From Promethearchaeota archaeon (GTDB taxonomy: Archaea; Asgardarchaeota; Lokiarchaeia; Sigynarchaeales; SOKP01), in assembly GCA_013375495.1 (NCBI GenBank), contig JABXKC010000009.1, positions 38,773 through 102,772 on the forward strand: 64,000 bases of DNA, written 5' to 3'. The notes under the pieces were generated by a model that did no database searches, was not told the DNA's origin, and saw only the letters and a list, made by a program, of their open reading frames with translations. The position numbers and the translations under genes are program-made. Positions within the stretch are counted from its first letter, which is position 1. Every line of letters starts with the position of its first letter. Below, one piece after another: positions 34,944 to 44,148 of the stretch.

Positions 34944-36776
34944 ATGAGCAATTTAGACTTAGAGCGAAAATCACTACCCAATGAGCCTGGTATTTATTTC
35001 TTTCTCAATAAAAAATCTAATATCATTTATATCGGGAAAGCTATAAATCTTAGAAAGAGGGTCAATCAATACTTTCTTAAACAAAACTACGCTGATCCCT
35101 TTTATGAAGAAAAAATTAAGGAACTCGTCAAAAATACTCAATCTATAGAAATTATAGTCACTGAAAACGAGAAGGAAGCTAAAATATTAGAAAACATTCA
35201 AATAAAAAAACACCAACCTCGTTTTAATGTTGTAATGCGAGATTCTAAGACATATCCTTGGGTTGGTTTTTTCTACTCTGAAAAATACCCCCGAATCCGA
35301 ATCATTAGAGGGCCTGAAAAATATTCTCAAGAAAACTTATTTCTAGGACCTTATACTGATAAAAAGGAAATTACGAGAATTTTACGAGATTTACGTAAAA
35401 TTTTCCCTTATTGTTCATGCAAAAAAAAAGTAAAAAGGAGTAAGCGACCTTGTCTTTATTATCAGTTAAAACTCTGCCCAGGACCATGTATTGAAGCAAT
35501 ACCCGTAGATCTATATATGCAAAATGTAAAACAAATAGAATTATTTTTGAAAGGTCAAACGGAAGAATTAAAGGGACAAATACAAGAAAAAATGGATAAC
35601 GCAGCAGAGGAACAAAATTACGAAATTGCGGCTTTTTGGAGAGACAAGCTTCAAGCAATAGATCATTCCGTAATTACTCAAAATGTACTATTAGAAAGGA
35701 AGGAAAATAAAGATATTATTAGTTATTATAATGACGAGAAAATGAAATTTACCGCAATGGTTATTATTCATATACGTGAAGGGAAGATAATGAATAAAAG
35801 TTCCTTTTCTTTCAATATTGAAGATAAATTAGTTCATAAAAATGATATTTTCCCATCAATTATGGAACAATTTTACCAAAATTTAACGCACAAATTACCC
35901 GAAGTCATAGTTGTTCCCGAAATTTATGAGGGCGTAGAACTATTTAGAGAAATTCTTAAAGAATATAATAATGATTTACAGATCAGAACTCCCCTAGAAG
36001 ATGAATATGGATTACTTAGGATTGCACATAAAAACGCAAAGGTCATTGTCGAACAAGAAATTCAAATGGAAGATATAAAAAAGAAGGAAGGAGATCTAAT
36101 TCAGAAAGCATTGGAAGAAGCAAAAGAGATTTTAAATTTGCCAAAAGTCCCAAGAATAATTGAAGGATTTGATATCTCCAATATTGAAGGAACAGACGCA
36201 ACAGGATCTATGGTCTATTTTCTTGAAGGCCGTCCTTATAATAAAAACTATCGACATTTTAACATTCGAACAAAATCTACTCCCGATGATGTCGCTATGA
36301 TGAAGGAAGTGATTAAAAGAAGATATACTATGATTTTAGAAAATAATTTTATGTTACCCGATCTGATCCTTGTAGATGGTGGAAAAGGCCAACTAAACGC
36401 AGGTTATAGTGTTTTAAAAGATCTTGGTATTGAGGGTATCCCTATAATTGGATTAGCTAAAAAATTTGAAGAAATTTTTGTTCCTAACAAAAGAGAACCG
36501 ATCATATTACCCAGGAATTCCGATCTCCTAAAAATTTTTCAGAGAGTTAGAGATGAAGCTCATAGGTTTGCCGTAAAACTACATAAAAAACAACGAGAGA
36601 AAAGGGTACAGAGATCAGTTTTAGACGACATAAAAGGAATAGGACCTGCGACTAGAAATAATTTACTTAAACATTTTGGAAGCGTAGAAAACATCAAAAA
36701 GGCAGCTCCAGAAACTATAGCTAAAGTTGTCGGAAAAAGATTAGCTGATACCATTTTAAAAGAGTTAGGTAATTAA
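34944..36776 (+). CDS. uvrC: Excinuclease ABC subunit C
   Basis: Nucleotide-excision-repair endonuclease, 610 residues, which makes both incisions after UvrA/UvrB bind damage. Seen: GIY-YIG domain (GIYFFLNKKSNIIYIGKA, 16-33), a Cys cluster (YCSCKKKVKRSKRPCLYYQLKLC, broken in text), the UVR motif (MDNAAEEQNYEIAAFWRDK), the RNase H-like C-terminal nuclease (GFDISNIEGTDATGSMV; LILVDGGKGQLNAG) and tandem helix-hairpin-helix motifs at the end (LDDIKGIGPATRNNLLKHFG). All domains are present. UvrABC systems in archaea are usually of bacterial origin. uvrA and uvrB are not in the window. Confidence 0.94.
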   Translation: MSNLDLERKSLPNEPGIYFFLNKKSNIIYIGKAINLRKRVNQYFLKQNYADPFYEEKIKELVKNTQSIEIIVTENEKEAKILENIQIKKHQPRFNVVMRDSKTYPWVGFFYSEKYPRIRIIRGPEKYSQENLFLGPYTDKKEITRILRDLRKIFPYCSCKKKVKRSKRPCLYYQLKLCPGPCIEAIPVDLYMQNVKQIELFLKGQTEELKGQIQEKMDNAAEEQNYEIAAFWRDKLQAIDHSVITQNVLLERKENKDIISYYNDEKMKFTAMVIIHIREGKIMNKSSFSFNIEDKLVHKNDIFPSIMEQFYQNLTHKLPEVIVVPEIYEGVELFREILKEYNNDLQIRTPLEDEYGLLRIAHKNAKVIVEQEIQMEDIKKKEGDLIQKALEEAKEILNLPKVPRIIEGFDISNIEGTDATGSMVYFLEGRPYNKNYRHFNIRTKSTPDDVAMMKEVIKRRYTMILENNFMLPDLILVDGGKGQLNAGYSVLKDLGIEGIPIIGLAKKFEEIFVPNKREPIILPRNSDLLKIFQRVRDEAHRFAVKLHKKQREKRVQRSVLDDIKGIGPATRNNLLKHFGSVENIKKAAPETIAKVVGKRLADTILKELGN

Positions 36777-36822
36777 ATTATACAGATTAATATGACGCAA
36801 TAATTTAAAATTTAGAAGATAC

Positions 36823-38265
36823 TTACTTTAAATCTGATATTACTAATTTAATAAGTTCAGCCGTTGCTTCACAATAAATACGTGCTATTGAGTCTATTTT
36901 AGCTTCACTTATAACCCTGATTACTGGTTCTGTATTTGAGGGATGAATAAGAACAAACCATTCCTTCTCTTTACAAAATCTAAGATCGTAACCAATATGT
37001 TCAAGTTCTTCACCTTCTTCAATCAATTCCTGTTTAACTCTGTTAATTATGATACTTTTATCGTTCGGATGAATCTTAATAATTTCTCTATAGGAATGAT
37101 ATTTCGGTAATTCAGAAACAAGTTTAGATATTTTTTCTCCCGAATTTACTAAAATTTCCACAATCTTTGCAGCCGCAAAAATACCATCTCGAGTATTGTT
37201 AAAATTCGGGAACATAACTCCTCCACACGATCCTTCACCTCCAAAAACAAAGCAATTATTAGCAGCTTTATTTTGAATGTTCATTAAATCTTGCATTTTT
37301 TCAACTAAAAAAACCTCTCCTATTTGAGTTCTTGTTACTTTCGCATTGTATTTTTCTGCAATAACATCAAACATTAGAGAGGAAGCTAGATTTGTTATAA
37401 ATGTGACTTCTTCTGCTTTGTTATCATTGTTTTTCAAAAAATCTTCAGCAATAAGAGCTAATCCTACATCCTCGGGATAATAAATGCCATTTTCCCCAAC
37501 TATAGCTAGTCTATCAGCATCACAATCGTGAGCAAATCCCACATCATAATTTCCTTGCCAGACTTCCATAATCAAGTCTTTCAAGTTATTTTTAATCGGT
37601 TCAATCTCTCTTGGAAATAAATTATTTACGAGAAAGTCATTGTTAATCACTTCAACTTCACACCCTATACCTTTAAGTATTTGAGGGGTTGCATACTTCC
37701 CTGCTCCCGCGCCAGTATCCACTACGACCTTGAGATTATTGTTTTCTCTTATATTTTCAATATTGAGATGTTTATATAGAGTTTGAACATAATCTGAGAC
37801 CGGGTTGAAATCTGAAACATTTTCCCTTATGTTCTTGTCTTCGATTCGATAATTATTCAGATTTACTTGATTTAAAAGATTGGAAATATGTTCTAGATCA
37901 TCGTTATGTAAATAAGTTAACGAGGATAAGAGTTTCAATCCGTTCCATTCTTGAGGATTATGAGATCCTGTAATAATTATTCCCGAAGGAATCTTTAGTG
38001 TGTTTTTTGCGAAGATTATAATCGGTGTAGGACATATCCCAACATCTACTATCTTAAATCCTGTAGCAATTAATCCTTCGATTACACCATCTTGAATAAT
38101 TTCTCCACTTGGTCGAGTATCCCGACCTATTATGATTTTTTTATTGTCTCCTGAAAACCATTCACCGAAGGAGATAGCAATTTTCTTTGATATGTCGAAA
38201 TTTAAATCTTTACCGAAAACTCCTCGAATTCCACTAAAAGTAAAAATTAAGCTTCTATCCCCCAT
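36823..38265 (-). CDS. Phosphohexomutase (phosphoglucomutase/phosphomannomutase/GlmM family)
   Basis: Interconverts sugar 1- and 6-phosphates. About 480 residues with all four family regions: N-terminal FSGIRGVFGKDL, active-site serine loop IIITGSHNPQEWNGLK, metal-binding loop AHDCDADRLAIVG, sugar-binding FGGEGSCGG, and the C-terminal phosphate-binding HPSNTEPVIRVISEA. GEGSCGG differs slightly from the common GEqSGH. Substrate cannot be fixed. It sits 23 bp downstream of a ROK kinase in one likely operon, together suggesting hexose activation for glycan synthesis. The ATG at 38263-38265 is chosen; a TTG two codons earlier is possible. Confidence 0.9.
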   Translation of the reverse strand: MGDRSLIFTFSGIRGVFGKDLNFDISKKIAISFGEWFSGDNKKIIIGRDTRPSGEIIQDGVIEGLIATGFKIVDVGICPTPIIIFAKNTLKIPSGIIITGSHNPQEWNGLKLLSSLTYLHNDDLEHISNLLNQVNLNNYRIEDKNIRENVSDFNPVSDYVQTLYKHLNIENIRENNNLKVVVDTGAGAGKYATPQILKGIGCEVEVINNDFLVNNLFPREIEPIKNNLKDLIMEVWQGNYDVGFAHDCDADRLAIVGENGIYYPEDVGLALIAEDFLKNNDNKAEEVTFITNLASSLMFDVIAEKYNAKVTRTQIGEVFLVEKMQDLMNIQNKAANNCFVFGGEGSCGGVMFPNFNNTRDGIFAAAKIVEILVNSGEKISKLVSELPKYHSYREIIKIHPNDKSIIINRVKQELIEEGEELEHIGYDLRFCKEKEWFVLIHPSNTEPVIRVISEAKIDSIARIYCEATAELIKLVISDLK

Positions 38266-38288
38266 AATCAATCGTCGAATGAAAAATT

Positions 38289-39302
38289 TTATGCTAAAAT
38301 CGGATTTCCTTCTAGTTTGTACTTTACTAGCGTTAATGCTCCCATTAACCCAATCTCTTCCAAATAATTTGTTTTTTTTATTTTGGGAGGATGATTAACT
38401 GTAAACAAAATAGGGTCTGCGTTAAATTGTTCGATAAGGGGTGGTAAAATCAAATCAGAATCTTTCATCATCGCGCCACCAAAATAGATTGAGGTACAAT
38501 CGTAATAATTATTTACTAAACCCACACCTACTTTAGTATAAAAAACACACTGCTCCACTATATTCTTAGAAAATTTATCTCCCCCTCGTGCTGCCTGGAA
38601 AATAGCTTTTGCTGTAATCTTGGACTCATCGTTATCAACCATGAGCATTAATATTCTTGAACTTAGCGTAGTTGATTTTATCGCTTCTAATGCTCTGTTT
38701 TTAACTCCTGTTCCTGAACTATATACTTCCCAACATCCAAAAGCACCACAATTACATTGAAAGTTACTATGACTATTCACAATTCCGTGTCCAACTTCTG
38801 CTGCATTCCCATCCTTTCCAAGTAACAATCGTCCATTACAAATAACTCCACCACCAACTCCAGTTGACATAGTAATATAAACCAGATTATCTTTTTCACT
38901 GTCATCTGCTTCAAAATAATGGACCGCTAAAACAGATGCGTTACAATCGTTAATCGTAAAAATTGGAATTTCAGGAAATCTTTCTTGGATGGGTTTTTTT
39001 AACGGTATTTCTTTAAATCCCAAATTAGCATTATTGAATACTTCTCCAGTTTCTAAATTTAAAGGCCCCGCTGATGCTAAACCAATTCCAAGTATTTGGT
39101 CTTTTTCGATGCTATTTTCGATTAAAAGTTGTGTGAGTAAGGAAATAATCGCGTTACTGATAGAAAACTCGTTTTCCTTTGGAGTCTGGGTTACCTTACT
39201 GATTATATTCTCTTTTTTTAAATCACTGGTACATATCGCAACACGAATCCAAGTACCTCCGATATCCGCACCTACGATATATTCGTTTATATTCATCACC
39301 AC
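38289..39302 (-). CDS. ROK family sugar kinase
   Basis: ATP-dependent glucose or hexosamine kinase, 337 residues. Seen: N-terminal phosphate loop VGADIGGTWIRVAIC, GLASAGPLNLETG, NDCNASVLAVHYF with the catalytic Asp, MSTGVGGGVICNG, the sugar-binding EVGHG and the zinc-binding signature CNCGAFGCWEVYSSG. All ROK hallmarks are intact. The frame begins GTG GTG ATG; the ATG at 39294-39296 is equally possible. It is followed by the phosphohexomutase gene, so a hexose-6-phosphate made here could be converted directly to hexose-1-phosphate. Whether the sugar is glucose or N-acetyl hexosamine is not visible. Confidence 0.9.
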   Translation of the reverse strand: MVMNINEYIVGADIGGTWIRVAICTSDLKKENIISKVTQTPKENEFSISNAIISLLTQLLIENSIEKDQILGIGLASAGPLNLETGEVFNNANLGFKEIPLKKPIQERFPEIPIFTINDCNASVLAVHYFEADDSEKDNLVYITMSTGVGGGVICNGRLLLGKDGNAAEVGHGIVNSHSNFQCNCGAFGCWEVYSSGTGVKNRALEAIKSTTLSSRILMLMVDNDESKITAKAIFQAARGGDKFSKNIVEQCVFYTKVGVGLVNNYYDCTSIYFGGAMMKDSDLILPPLIEQFNADPILFTVNHPPKIKKTNYLEEIGLMGALTLVKYKLEGNPILA

Positions 39303-39332
39303 TTCTAATAGAATTATGAATATTTACATAAC

Positions 39333-40130
39333 TTAATAATAATTAATCTCTATTAATTCGTTATTAATTATTTCTCTAAAAATCTTTACGATCTCTTTTT
39401 TTCTTTTTTCATCAATTGCGTATACAAAATATTCTGAAGGTATTCTTGCGATTGAATAGAGTTGAACAATATTCGGATTTATTTTTTTTATTAAATGAGC
39501 TAATTGTTCAATATTTTCATTGTTATCATTAGAGGAAAAATCATCTCGATAAGATTTACTAATCAAGCATTGAATAGCTAATTTCTTATATGGCATATCT
39601 TTCCTCAATTTAACTAGAGATTCTGCAATAGTAGCGACATCTGGACAATCCTTATGCGGCCTATTAGTTCTTCTTAAGTCCTTGTCAGTAGCGGCATCCA
39701 ATTTTGCCAATACAAGATCAAAATGTTTCACCCTTTCACGAATCTCGTTTAAAAAGAGCGTAGTTGAATTAGTAAAAAGAGTTATCAAGGGTGGGTTTTT
39801 ATCCCATTTTAACTCACTTCTGACATCTAGAGTTATTTTATAAAATTCTAATAGGCTATCGTTTAAAGTAGGTTCTCCTAAATATCCTGTAAAACTTAAA
39901 CTATTCAAATGGGGGACATATTTCAATATTGATTTTAACTCTTTTCTAAAATCAGATGTTGGAGGTATTTTAATTCTATACTTGGGAGAAACTAATTTAT
40001 TGCTCTTGTTTGCACCAATTTCACAATAAACACAATCAAATGAACAAACTTTGTAATTTAGAAGTATATTTATTCCTAAAGAGAGCCCTAACCTTCTGGA
40101 ATTAAACGGACCATAAGTATATTGACGCAT
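39333..40130 (-). CDS. Radical SAM protein
   Basis: A 265-residue protein starting MRQYTYGPFNSRRLGLSLG, with the cluster motif CSFDCVYCEIG (C-x3-C-x2-C) that binds the SAM-cleaving 4Fe-4S cluster. Then LSFTGYLGEPTLND (SAM binding), LFTNSTTLF, KLDAATDKDLRRTNRPH and IQCLISKSY. The N-terminus GPFNSRRLG...LGINILL is shared by a group of archaeal and bacterial radical SAM proteins without known reaction. No auxiliary cluster or substrate domain is visible. The start ATG fits the family. It is followed downstream by the ROK kinase gene with about 30 bp between. Confidence 0.85.
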   Translation of the reverse strand: MRQYTYGPFNSRRLGLSLGINILLNYKVCSFDCVYCEIGANKSNKLVSPKYRIKIPPTSDFRKELKSILKYVPHLNSLSFTGYLGEPTLNDSLLEFYKITLDVRSELKWDKNPPLITLFTNSTTLFLNEIRERVKHFDLVLAKLDAATDKDLRRTNRPHKDCPDVATIAESLVKLRKDMPYKKLAIQCLISKSYRDDFSSNDNNENIEQLAHLIKKINPNIVQLYSIARIPSEYFVYAIDEKRKKEIVKIFREIINNELIEINYY

Positions 40131-40238
40131 TTTGCGAATTTTAATTTTTTAGTTAGAATATTTTACTTTTGATATTATCTCTGTATTATATGCAATATAA
40201 TTAAAATGAAGATTAAGAAAAAAGTTTGGATTAATTAT

Positions 40239-40433
40239 TTAATCTCCATAATAATCTAATATTTCTTCTAACGACATTCCATCAAATAAAGTTCTGAAAT
40301 ACGCAACCAAAGATCTTTCAAATAAATAATTACCACTATTGTAGTGATTTTTGTATTTGCATATATATTGTTCTCGACTCTTAAATCCAAATAAGTTTCC
40401 GACCATTCTATTAATTTTAATCACAGTTCTCAA
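40239..40433 (-). CDS. Possible small protein, unknown function
   Basis: A 64-codon frame that starts with TTG and contains GFKSREQYICKYKNHY and SLVAYFRTLFDGMSLEEILDYYG, which reads like protein rather than noise. There is no convincing ribosome-binding site, and the true start may be the in-frame ATG or ATT a few codons in (around 40404-40415). It is located between the radical SAM gene and the candidate ncRNA, on the same strand. No family recognised. Confidence 0.35.
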   Translation of the reverse strand: MRTVIKINRMVGNLFGFKSREQYICKYKNHYNSGNYLFERSLVAYFRTLFDGMSLEEILDYYGD

Positions 40434-40440
40434 TATTTAC

Positions 40441-40500
40441 AAAAAAAGAGAAAAAATATGGTTTTCCCGCTTAGAGTTATGCGATAACTCCTAATGCGGG
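40441..40500 (-). terminator. Hairpin plus T-rich tract ending the candidate ncRNA
   Basis: On the minus strand CCCGC and GCGGG (40496-40500 and 40466-40470) enclose an inner stem GAGTTAT/ATAACTC with loop CGC. This is followed by AAAACCATA and then two T-rich runs down to 40441. The hairpin is GC-rich at the base in AT-rich surroundings, like a structured RNA 3' end followed by an archaeal oligo-T termination signal. Confidence 0.5.
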
Positions 40501-40636
40501 AGAACAATTTAAGGACAAATCGCTGAACTTGGCATTAGCATCTTACCTCAACAAATTTATTACTACATTACACTTATGAAGATTTAAATCGCTCTTAATA
40601 TTACTAGCGATTCTATAGAACCTTTCCGTATCACCT
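40450..40636 (-). ncRNA. Candidate structured non-coding RNA
   Basis: About 185 nt on the minus strand with no coding frame. It contains several conserved-looking stems: AATCGCT/AGCGATT around 40590-40615, a second AGCGATT near 40518-40525 that can pair with the same AATCGCT (alternative structure), a self-complementary TTCTATAGAA, and the strong 3' hairpin at 40466-40500. A TATA-like TTTAAATA lies about 20 bases upstream of the inferred start, and a T-rich tract follows. I could not match it to RNase P RNA, SRP RNA, tRNA, or box C/D or H/ACA signatures. Ends are approximate. Confidence 0.42.
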
Positions 40637-40653
40637 ATATTTCATAAACTTTC

Positions 40654-40661
40654 TATTTAAA
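40654..40661 (-). promoter_or_regulatory. TATA box of the candidate ncRNA
   Basis: TTTAAATA on the minus strand lies at the distance expected of an archaeal TATA box (about 20-27 bases) from the beginning of the structured region near 40633. It is preceded by a purine/T-rich stretch without a clear BRE. Confidence 0.4.
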
Positions 40662-40723
40662 CTTAAAGAAAAGAAAATGAGACATACGAGTAGTTTAAAT
40701 AGTTAAAAAATATCCGAAGAGAG

Positions 40724-41482
40724 TTAAAAATAATTAATGATAAAATTCTCTATAGCTTGGTTAACCTCGTTAGGTTTTTCTAGCATAACCATGTGTCCAG
40801 CTTTGTTGATTATGTGGAGTTCTGAGTTTTTGATTTTATTGTGAGAGAATTCCGAATATTTAACAGGAGTTAATTGGTCTTGTTTCCCTACAATAATTAA
40901 ACAGGGAACTTCAATAGTATCTAGTTTACTTAGAACATCAAAATTATCACAAATTTTAAAATCTCTATAAGTGACTTCTGCGTTGATTTTCGCTGTTTCT
41001 TGTATATATAGATCTATCGTCTCTTTTGAAGTTGTACGATAAAATGCGCCAGCTGGTAGAGAATTTAAGTAATCTCGATAATTACTTTTTAATAAATTAA
41101 GGATGAAAGGAGCAACTCTTAATCTTCCCCCTGTGCCGCATAGAATCAAACCTGAAACTTCCTTAGGATACGTAAAATAATATTGTTGAACAATTGCGCC
41201 TCCTAAAGAATGACCGCATAAGATTATGCTCTCAAATTTTAAAGATTTAATTAACTGGTGAACTACATCGACATACAAATCAAGTGATAGCTCTGAAAAA
41301 TTATCTGATTTATCATGAGAAGGTAAATCCAACGCGACTATATCAAAGTCAATATCTAAATTTAATTGATTTTTCCAAGTATATGAGCTTCCTCCCGAAC
41401 CATGAATAAATATAATAGCTTTAGATTTTCCCGATTCTCTTATAACATAAAAAATCTTCTTATTTTCAATTTCTAAATACAT
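40724..41482 (-). CDS. Alpha/beta hydrolase
   Basis: About 250 residues with the alpha/beta-hydrolase fold. Seen: oxyanion loop FIHGSGGSSYTW, VALDLPSHDKSD, nucleophile elbow ILCGHSLGGAIVQQ (catalytic Ser), the acid in VGKQDQLTPV (Asp), and the catalytic His in NKAGHMVMLEKP. Triad complete. No signal peptide, so cytoplasmic esterase, lactonase or similar; substrate unknown. I choose the ATG giving MYLEIENKK (41480-41482); two earlier start codons exist a few codons upstream. It lies downstream of the ABC exporter operon on the same strand with about 110 bp between. Confidence 0.85.
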   Translation of the reverse strand: MYLEIENKKIFYVIRESGKSKAIIFIHGSGGSSYTWKNQLNLDIDFDIVALDLPSHDKSDNFSELSLDLYVDVVHQLIKSLKFESIILCGHSLGGAIVQQYYFTYPKEVSGLILCGTGGRLRVAPFILNLLKSNYRDYLNSLPAGAFYRTTSKETIDLYIQETAKINAEVTYRDFKICDNFDVLSKLDTIEVPCLIIVGKQDQLTPVKYSEFSHNKIKNSELHIINKAGHMVMLEKPNEVNQAIENFIINYF

Positions 41483-41598
41483 AATTATCAATCAAAGTAA
41501 AATAATTAATATTATTTAAGAAAAAGAAAGAACTAATTTAGATTTATCAAAATTTAATTGTTAAAAATGTAAAAGGAAATAGGTGATTTATCGATAGG

Positions 41599-44148
41599 TT
41601 AATTTTCAAACTCAATATCTCGATGCTGCATATCCAAAAGACGCTTGTATTTGCCATCCAATTCGAGTAAAGATTCGTGAGTTCCTTGTTCTATTATACC
41701 CTTATTATCTGCGCTTAGCACAATTATGTTGTCTGCATTTTTAATTGTAGAAAGCCTATGTGCGATAATTATTGTTGTTCTACCCCTACGAGCTTTGTCT
41801 AAAGCATCTTGGATTAAAGTTTCAGTATATGGATCGACAGAAGAGGTTGCTTCGTCGAGAATTAAAATCTTTGGATTTGTTATTAATGCCCGCGCAAAAG
41901 CTATCAATTGGCGTTGTCCTATTGATATATTAGAAGCATTTTCTTTCAACTTCGTGTTATATTTTTTGTGTAATGCTTCAATAAAATTATGCAAACCGAG
42001 AAATTTTGAAACTTCAATCATTTTCTTTTCTATTTCTTGTGTAGGATTGTCGAAAGCATAAAGTAAATTCTCTTTTATTGTTCCCGTGAATAGAAATGCA
42101 TCTTGTGGCACTAAACCTATCAAATTCCGAAGATCTTTCTTACTGATTTCTCTAATGTCTACATTATCTAGCGTTATCTCCCCATCATTTATGTCATAGA
42201 ATCGAGAAATCAATTTAGTTATTGTCGTTTTGCCAGCGCCCGTTTCTCCAACAATAGCCATAGTCTTACCTGGAGGAATGTCTAAATTTACATTCCTTAG
42301 CACATAACCCTTAGATTGTTCATATTGAATAATTGTCTTCTCTTCTTCAATTGCATCTCTAACAATTATAGGAAGTTGTTCATAAGTTTCCTTATTAATT
42401 TTTGTAGTCGCCAACATCCTAACCATTGATTGAGGAGACATTCGTGGCATTCCTCCCCCCATCATTCCATCACCTTCACCCATTCCACTTCCTGAAGATT
42501 GGATTGTAGCTTTACTTTTCAAATTTTTCTCTAGGAATTTACTCATTTGTATTATTGCTTCAGGAGGTAGAGCTGGAAATGTAGAAACACTCTCTTTTTC
42601 ACTTTTAGTTGTAGCATCTTTGAAGGAAGTTTTAAACTCTGGGTGATTATTAGCATTAACTGTGCCTGGTACAGCGTATTTAAATTCGGCTAAAATTGAA
42701 TCAATTAGCTTAGGAGCTTCAGAAGGTTCTTGCCTCATAAGACTCATAAATAATTTCTGTCTAATATTTTGAGGCATGAGCATGACATTCTTCATCATAA
42801 AAGAAGAATAAGGCTCGGGAAGTGACTTCATAAAATCCATTGCTTGTTGAATCATTTGTTTCATCATTGGATTATCTGACATACCTGGAGGTCTTGACAT
42901 TTCTATTGGTCGTGTAATTTCAGGCTGAGTTTGAGGTAATTCAGATTTTACTTTGATATCTTTTCCATTTTCTAAAATATAACCAAAATCCACTGAATCA
43001 AATCGAATCTCACCACTAATATCTTCAAGCATTTTTGGATTTTCACTGTCTGGAATTTCTACTTTTTCCTCGAGTAATGTATAAATTCTATCGCTCGCTG
43101 CTAAAGCAGAAGCGATCATTTCCTGGATTTGCATTAAAGTCATAAAAGGTCTAAAAAATTGACCTAAAATACCAATATACGCACTTAAAACTCCTACTTT
43201 CACCGGAATACCAAAAACAGAAACATTTCCTAAGAATGCGAAACCTCCAGCAAATAGTACGCCTGCAGTTATTACAGTTGTTACAAGCGAAATCAAAGGA
43301 AAAATAGTTGCCATAAATCTCCTTATTTTTATCATTGCGTTGTAATTAGCCGTGTTTGCTTCATCAAATTCAGTTGAAGCCTTCTTCTCTTGTCCGTAGG
43401 CTTGAACAACCTTTGCTCCTGCAATATTCTCTTGGATCGAGGAGGTTACTTTACCAATTGTTTTTCTTGATTCCTTAAAAAGGCCCATTGCTACTTTCCT
43501 AAATAGATATGTGAAAAAGAAGAAAACTGGAAAGATGACTAACGAGAGCAGAGCTAGGTAAGGATTGAGGAATAACATTACGATGATTGTAAGAATCAAA
43601 CTAACTATGCTCGTTATTATTGATACAAACTGACCTCCAACTAATAGATTTAGTTGAGTCACATCATTGGTTGCTATAGACATTATATCTCCTGATGATC
43701 GTTTATCAAAATAACTTAAAGACATATTTTGTAGTTTATCGAAGAGGTCATTTCTAATTTTATATGTTATCTTTTGTGATAACTTCCCCATTCCGTACAT
43801 TGCAAAATAAGTAGTAATCGCCATGAGTACAAGCAAAGTGAAGTAGAAAGTGCTCATATATATAATATGAAGACCATTTTTAACCTCAATACCATCATCT
43901 ATTATACTTGCTGAAATAATCGGATTTACCGATGTAATTAGCGTTCCGATTAGTAATAAGATAAGAAAGCTTAAGAATTTCAATTTATGCTGACTCAAAT
44001 ATGAGAAAAGCCATTTCCATAATTCACGCCGAGGGTGTTCTAATTTAGATTTTTCACCACCCATCATATGCGGGCCGCGGTGCATGCCAACTCCTGGTTG
44101 AATAATTTCTTTTTCTTCTTTTTTTTCTTCCCGATTATTGTTCATCAT
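41599..44148 (-). CDS. ABC exporter half-transporter with Met-rich insertion (catalytic subunit)
   Basis: A type IV ABC exporter of 849 residues: an N-terminal hydrophilic tail with His, Met and Gly, six membrane helices (about 50-350), and an NBD. Walker A is GETGAGKTT, Walker B LILDEATSSVD with catalytic Glu, and the switch His is in IIAHRLST. The signature motif is degenerate (NISIGQRQ). Between the A-loop (VDFGYILENG) and strand YVLRNVNLDIPPGK about 220 residues are inserted (42313-42978), rich in Met and Pro, with GDGMMGGGMPRM. With the neighbour it forms a heterodimer in which this subunit supplies the working Walker motifs. Start: ATG at 44146-44148, after GGAGGAGAAT, overlapping the upstream gene by 14 bases. 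Confidence 0.9.
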   Translation of the reverse strand: MMNNNREEKKEEKEIIQPGVGMHRGPHMMGGEKSKLEHPRRELWKWLFSYLSQHKLKFLSFLILLLIGTLITSVNPIISASIIDDGIEVKNGLHIIYMSTFYFTLLVLMAITTYFAMYGMGKLSQKITYKIRNDLFDKLQNMSLSYFDKRSSGDIMSIATNDVTQLNLLVGGQFVSIITSIVSLILTIIVMLFLNPYLALLSLVIFPVFFFFTYLFRKVAMGLFKESRKTIGKVTSSIQENIAGAKVVQAYGQEKKASTEFDEANTANYNAMIKIRRFMATIFPLISLVTTVITAGVLFAGGFAFLGNVSVFGIPVKVGVLSAYIGILGQFFRPFMTLMQIQEMIASALAASDRIYTLLEEKVEIPDSENPKMLEDISGEIRFDSVDFGYILENGKDIKVKSELPQTQPEITRPIEMSRPPGMSDNPMMKQMIQQAMDFMKSLPEPYSSFMMKNVMLMPQNIRQKLFMSLMRQEPSEAPKLIDSILAEFKYAVPGTVNANNHPEFKTSFKDATTKSEKESVSTFPALPPEAIIQMSKFLEKNLKSKATIQSSGSGMGEGDGMMGGGMPRMSPQSMVRMLATTKINKETYEQLPIIVRDAIEEEKTIIQYEQSKGYVLRNVNLDIPPGKTMAIVGETGAGKTTITKLISRFYDINDGEITLDNVDIREISKKDLRNLIGLVPQDAFLFTGTIKENLLYAFDNPTQEIEKKMIEVSKFLGLHNFIEALHKKYNTKLKENASNISIGQRQLIAFARALITNPKILILDEATSSVDPYTETLIQDALDKARRGRTTIIIAHRLSTIKNADNIIVLSADNKGIIEQGTHESLLELDGKYKRLLDMQHRDIEFEN

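Noticed and set aside
40450..40636. Possible RNase P or SRP RNA
   Set aside because: The length is too short for SRP RNA, and no GGAA tetraloop domain or CR-I/CR-V-like blocks could be found.
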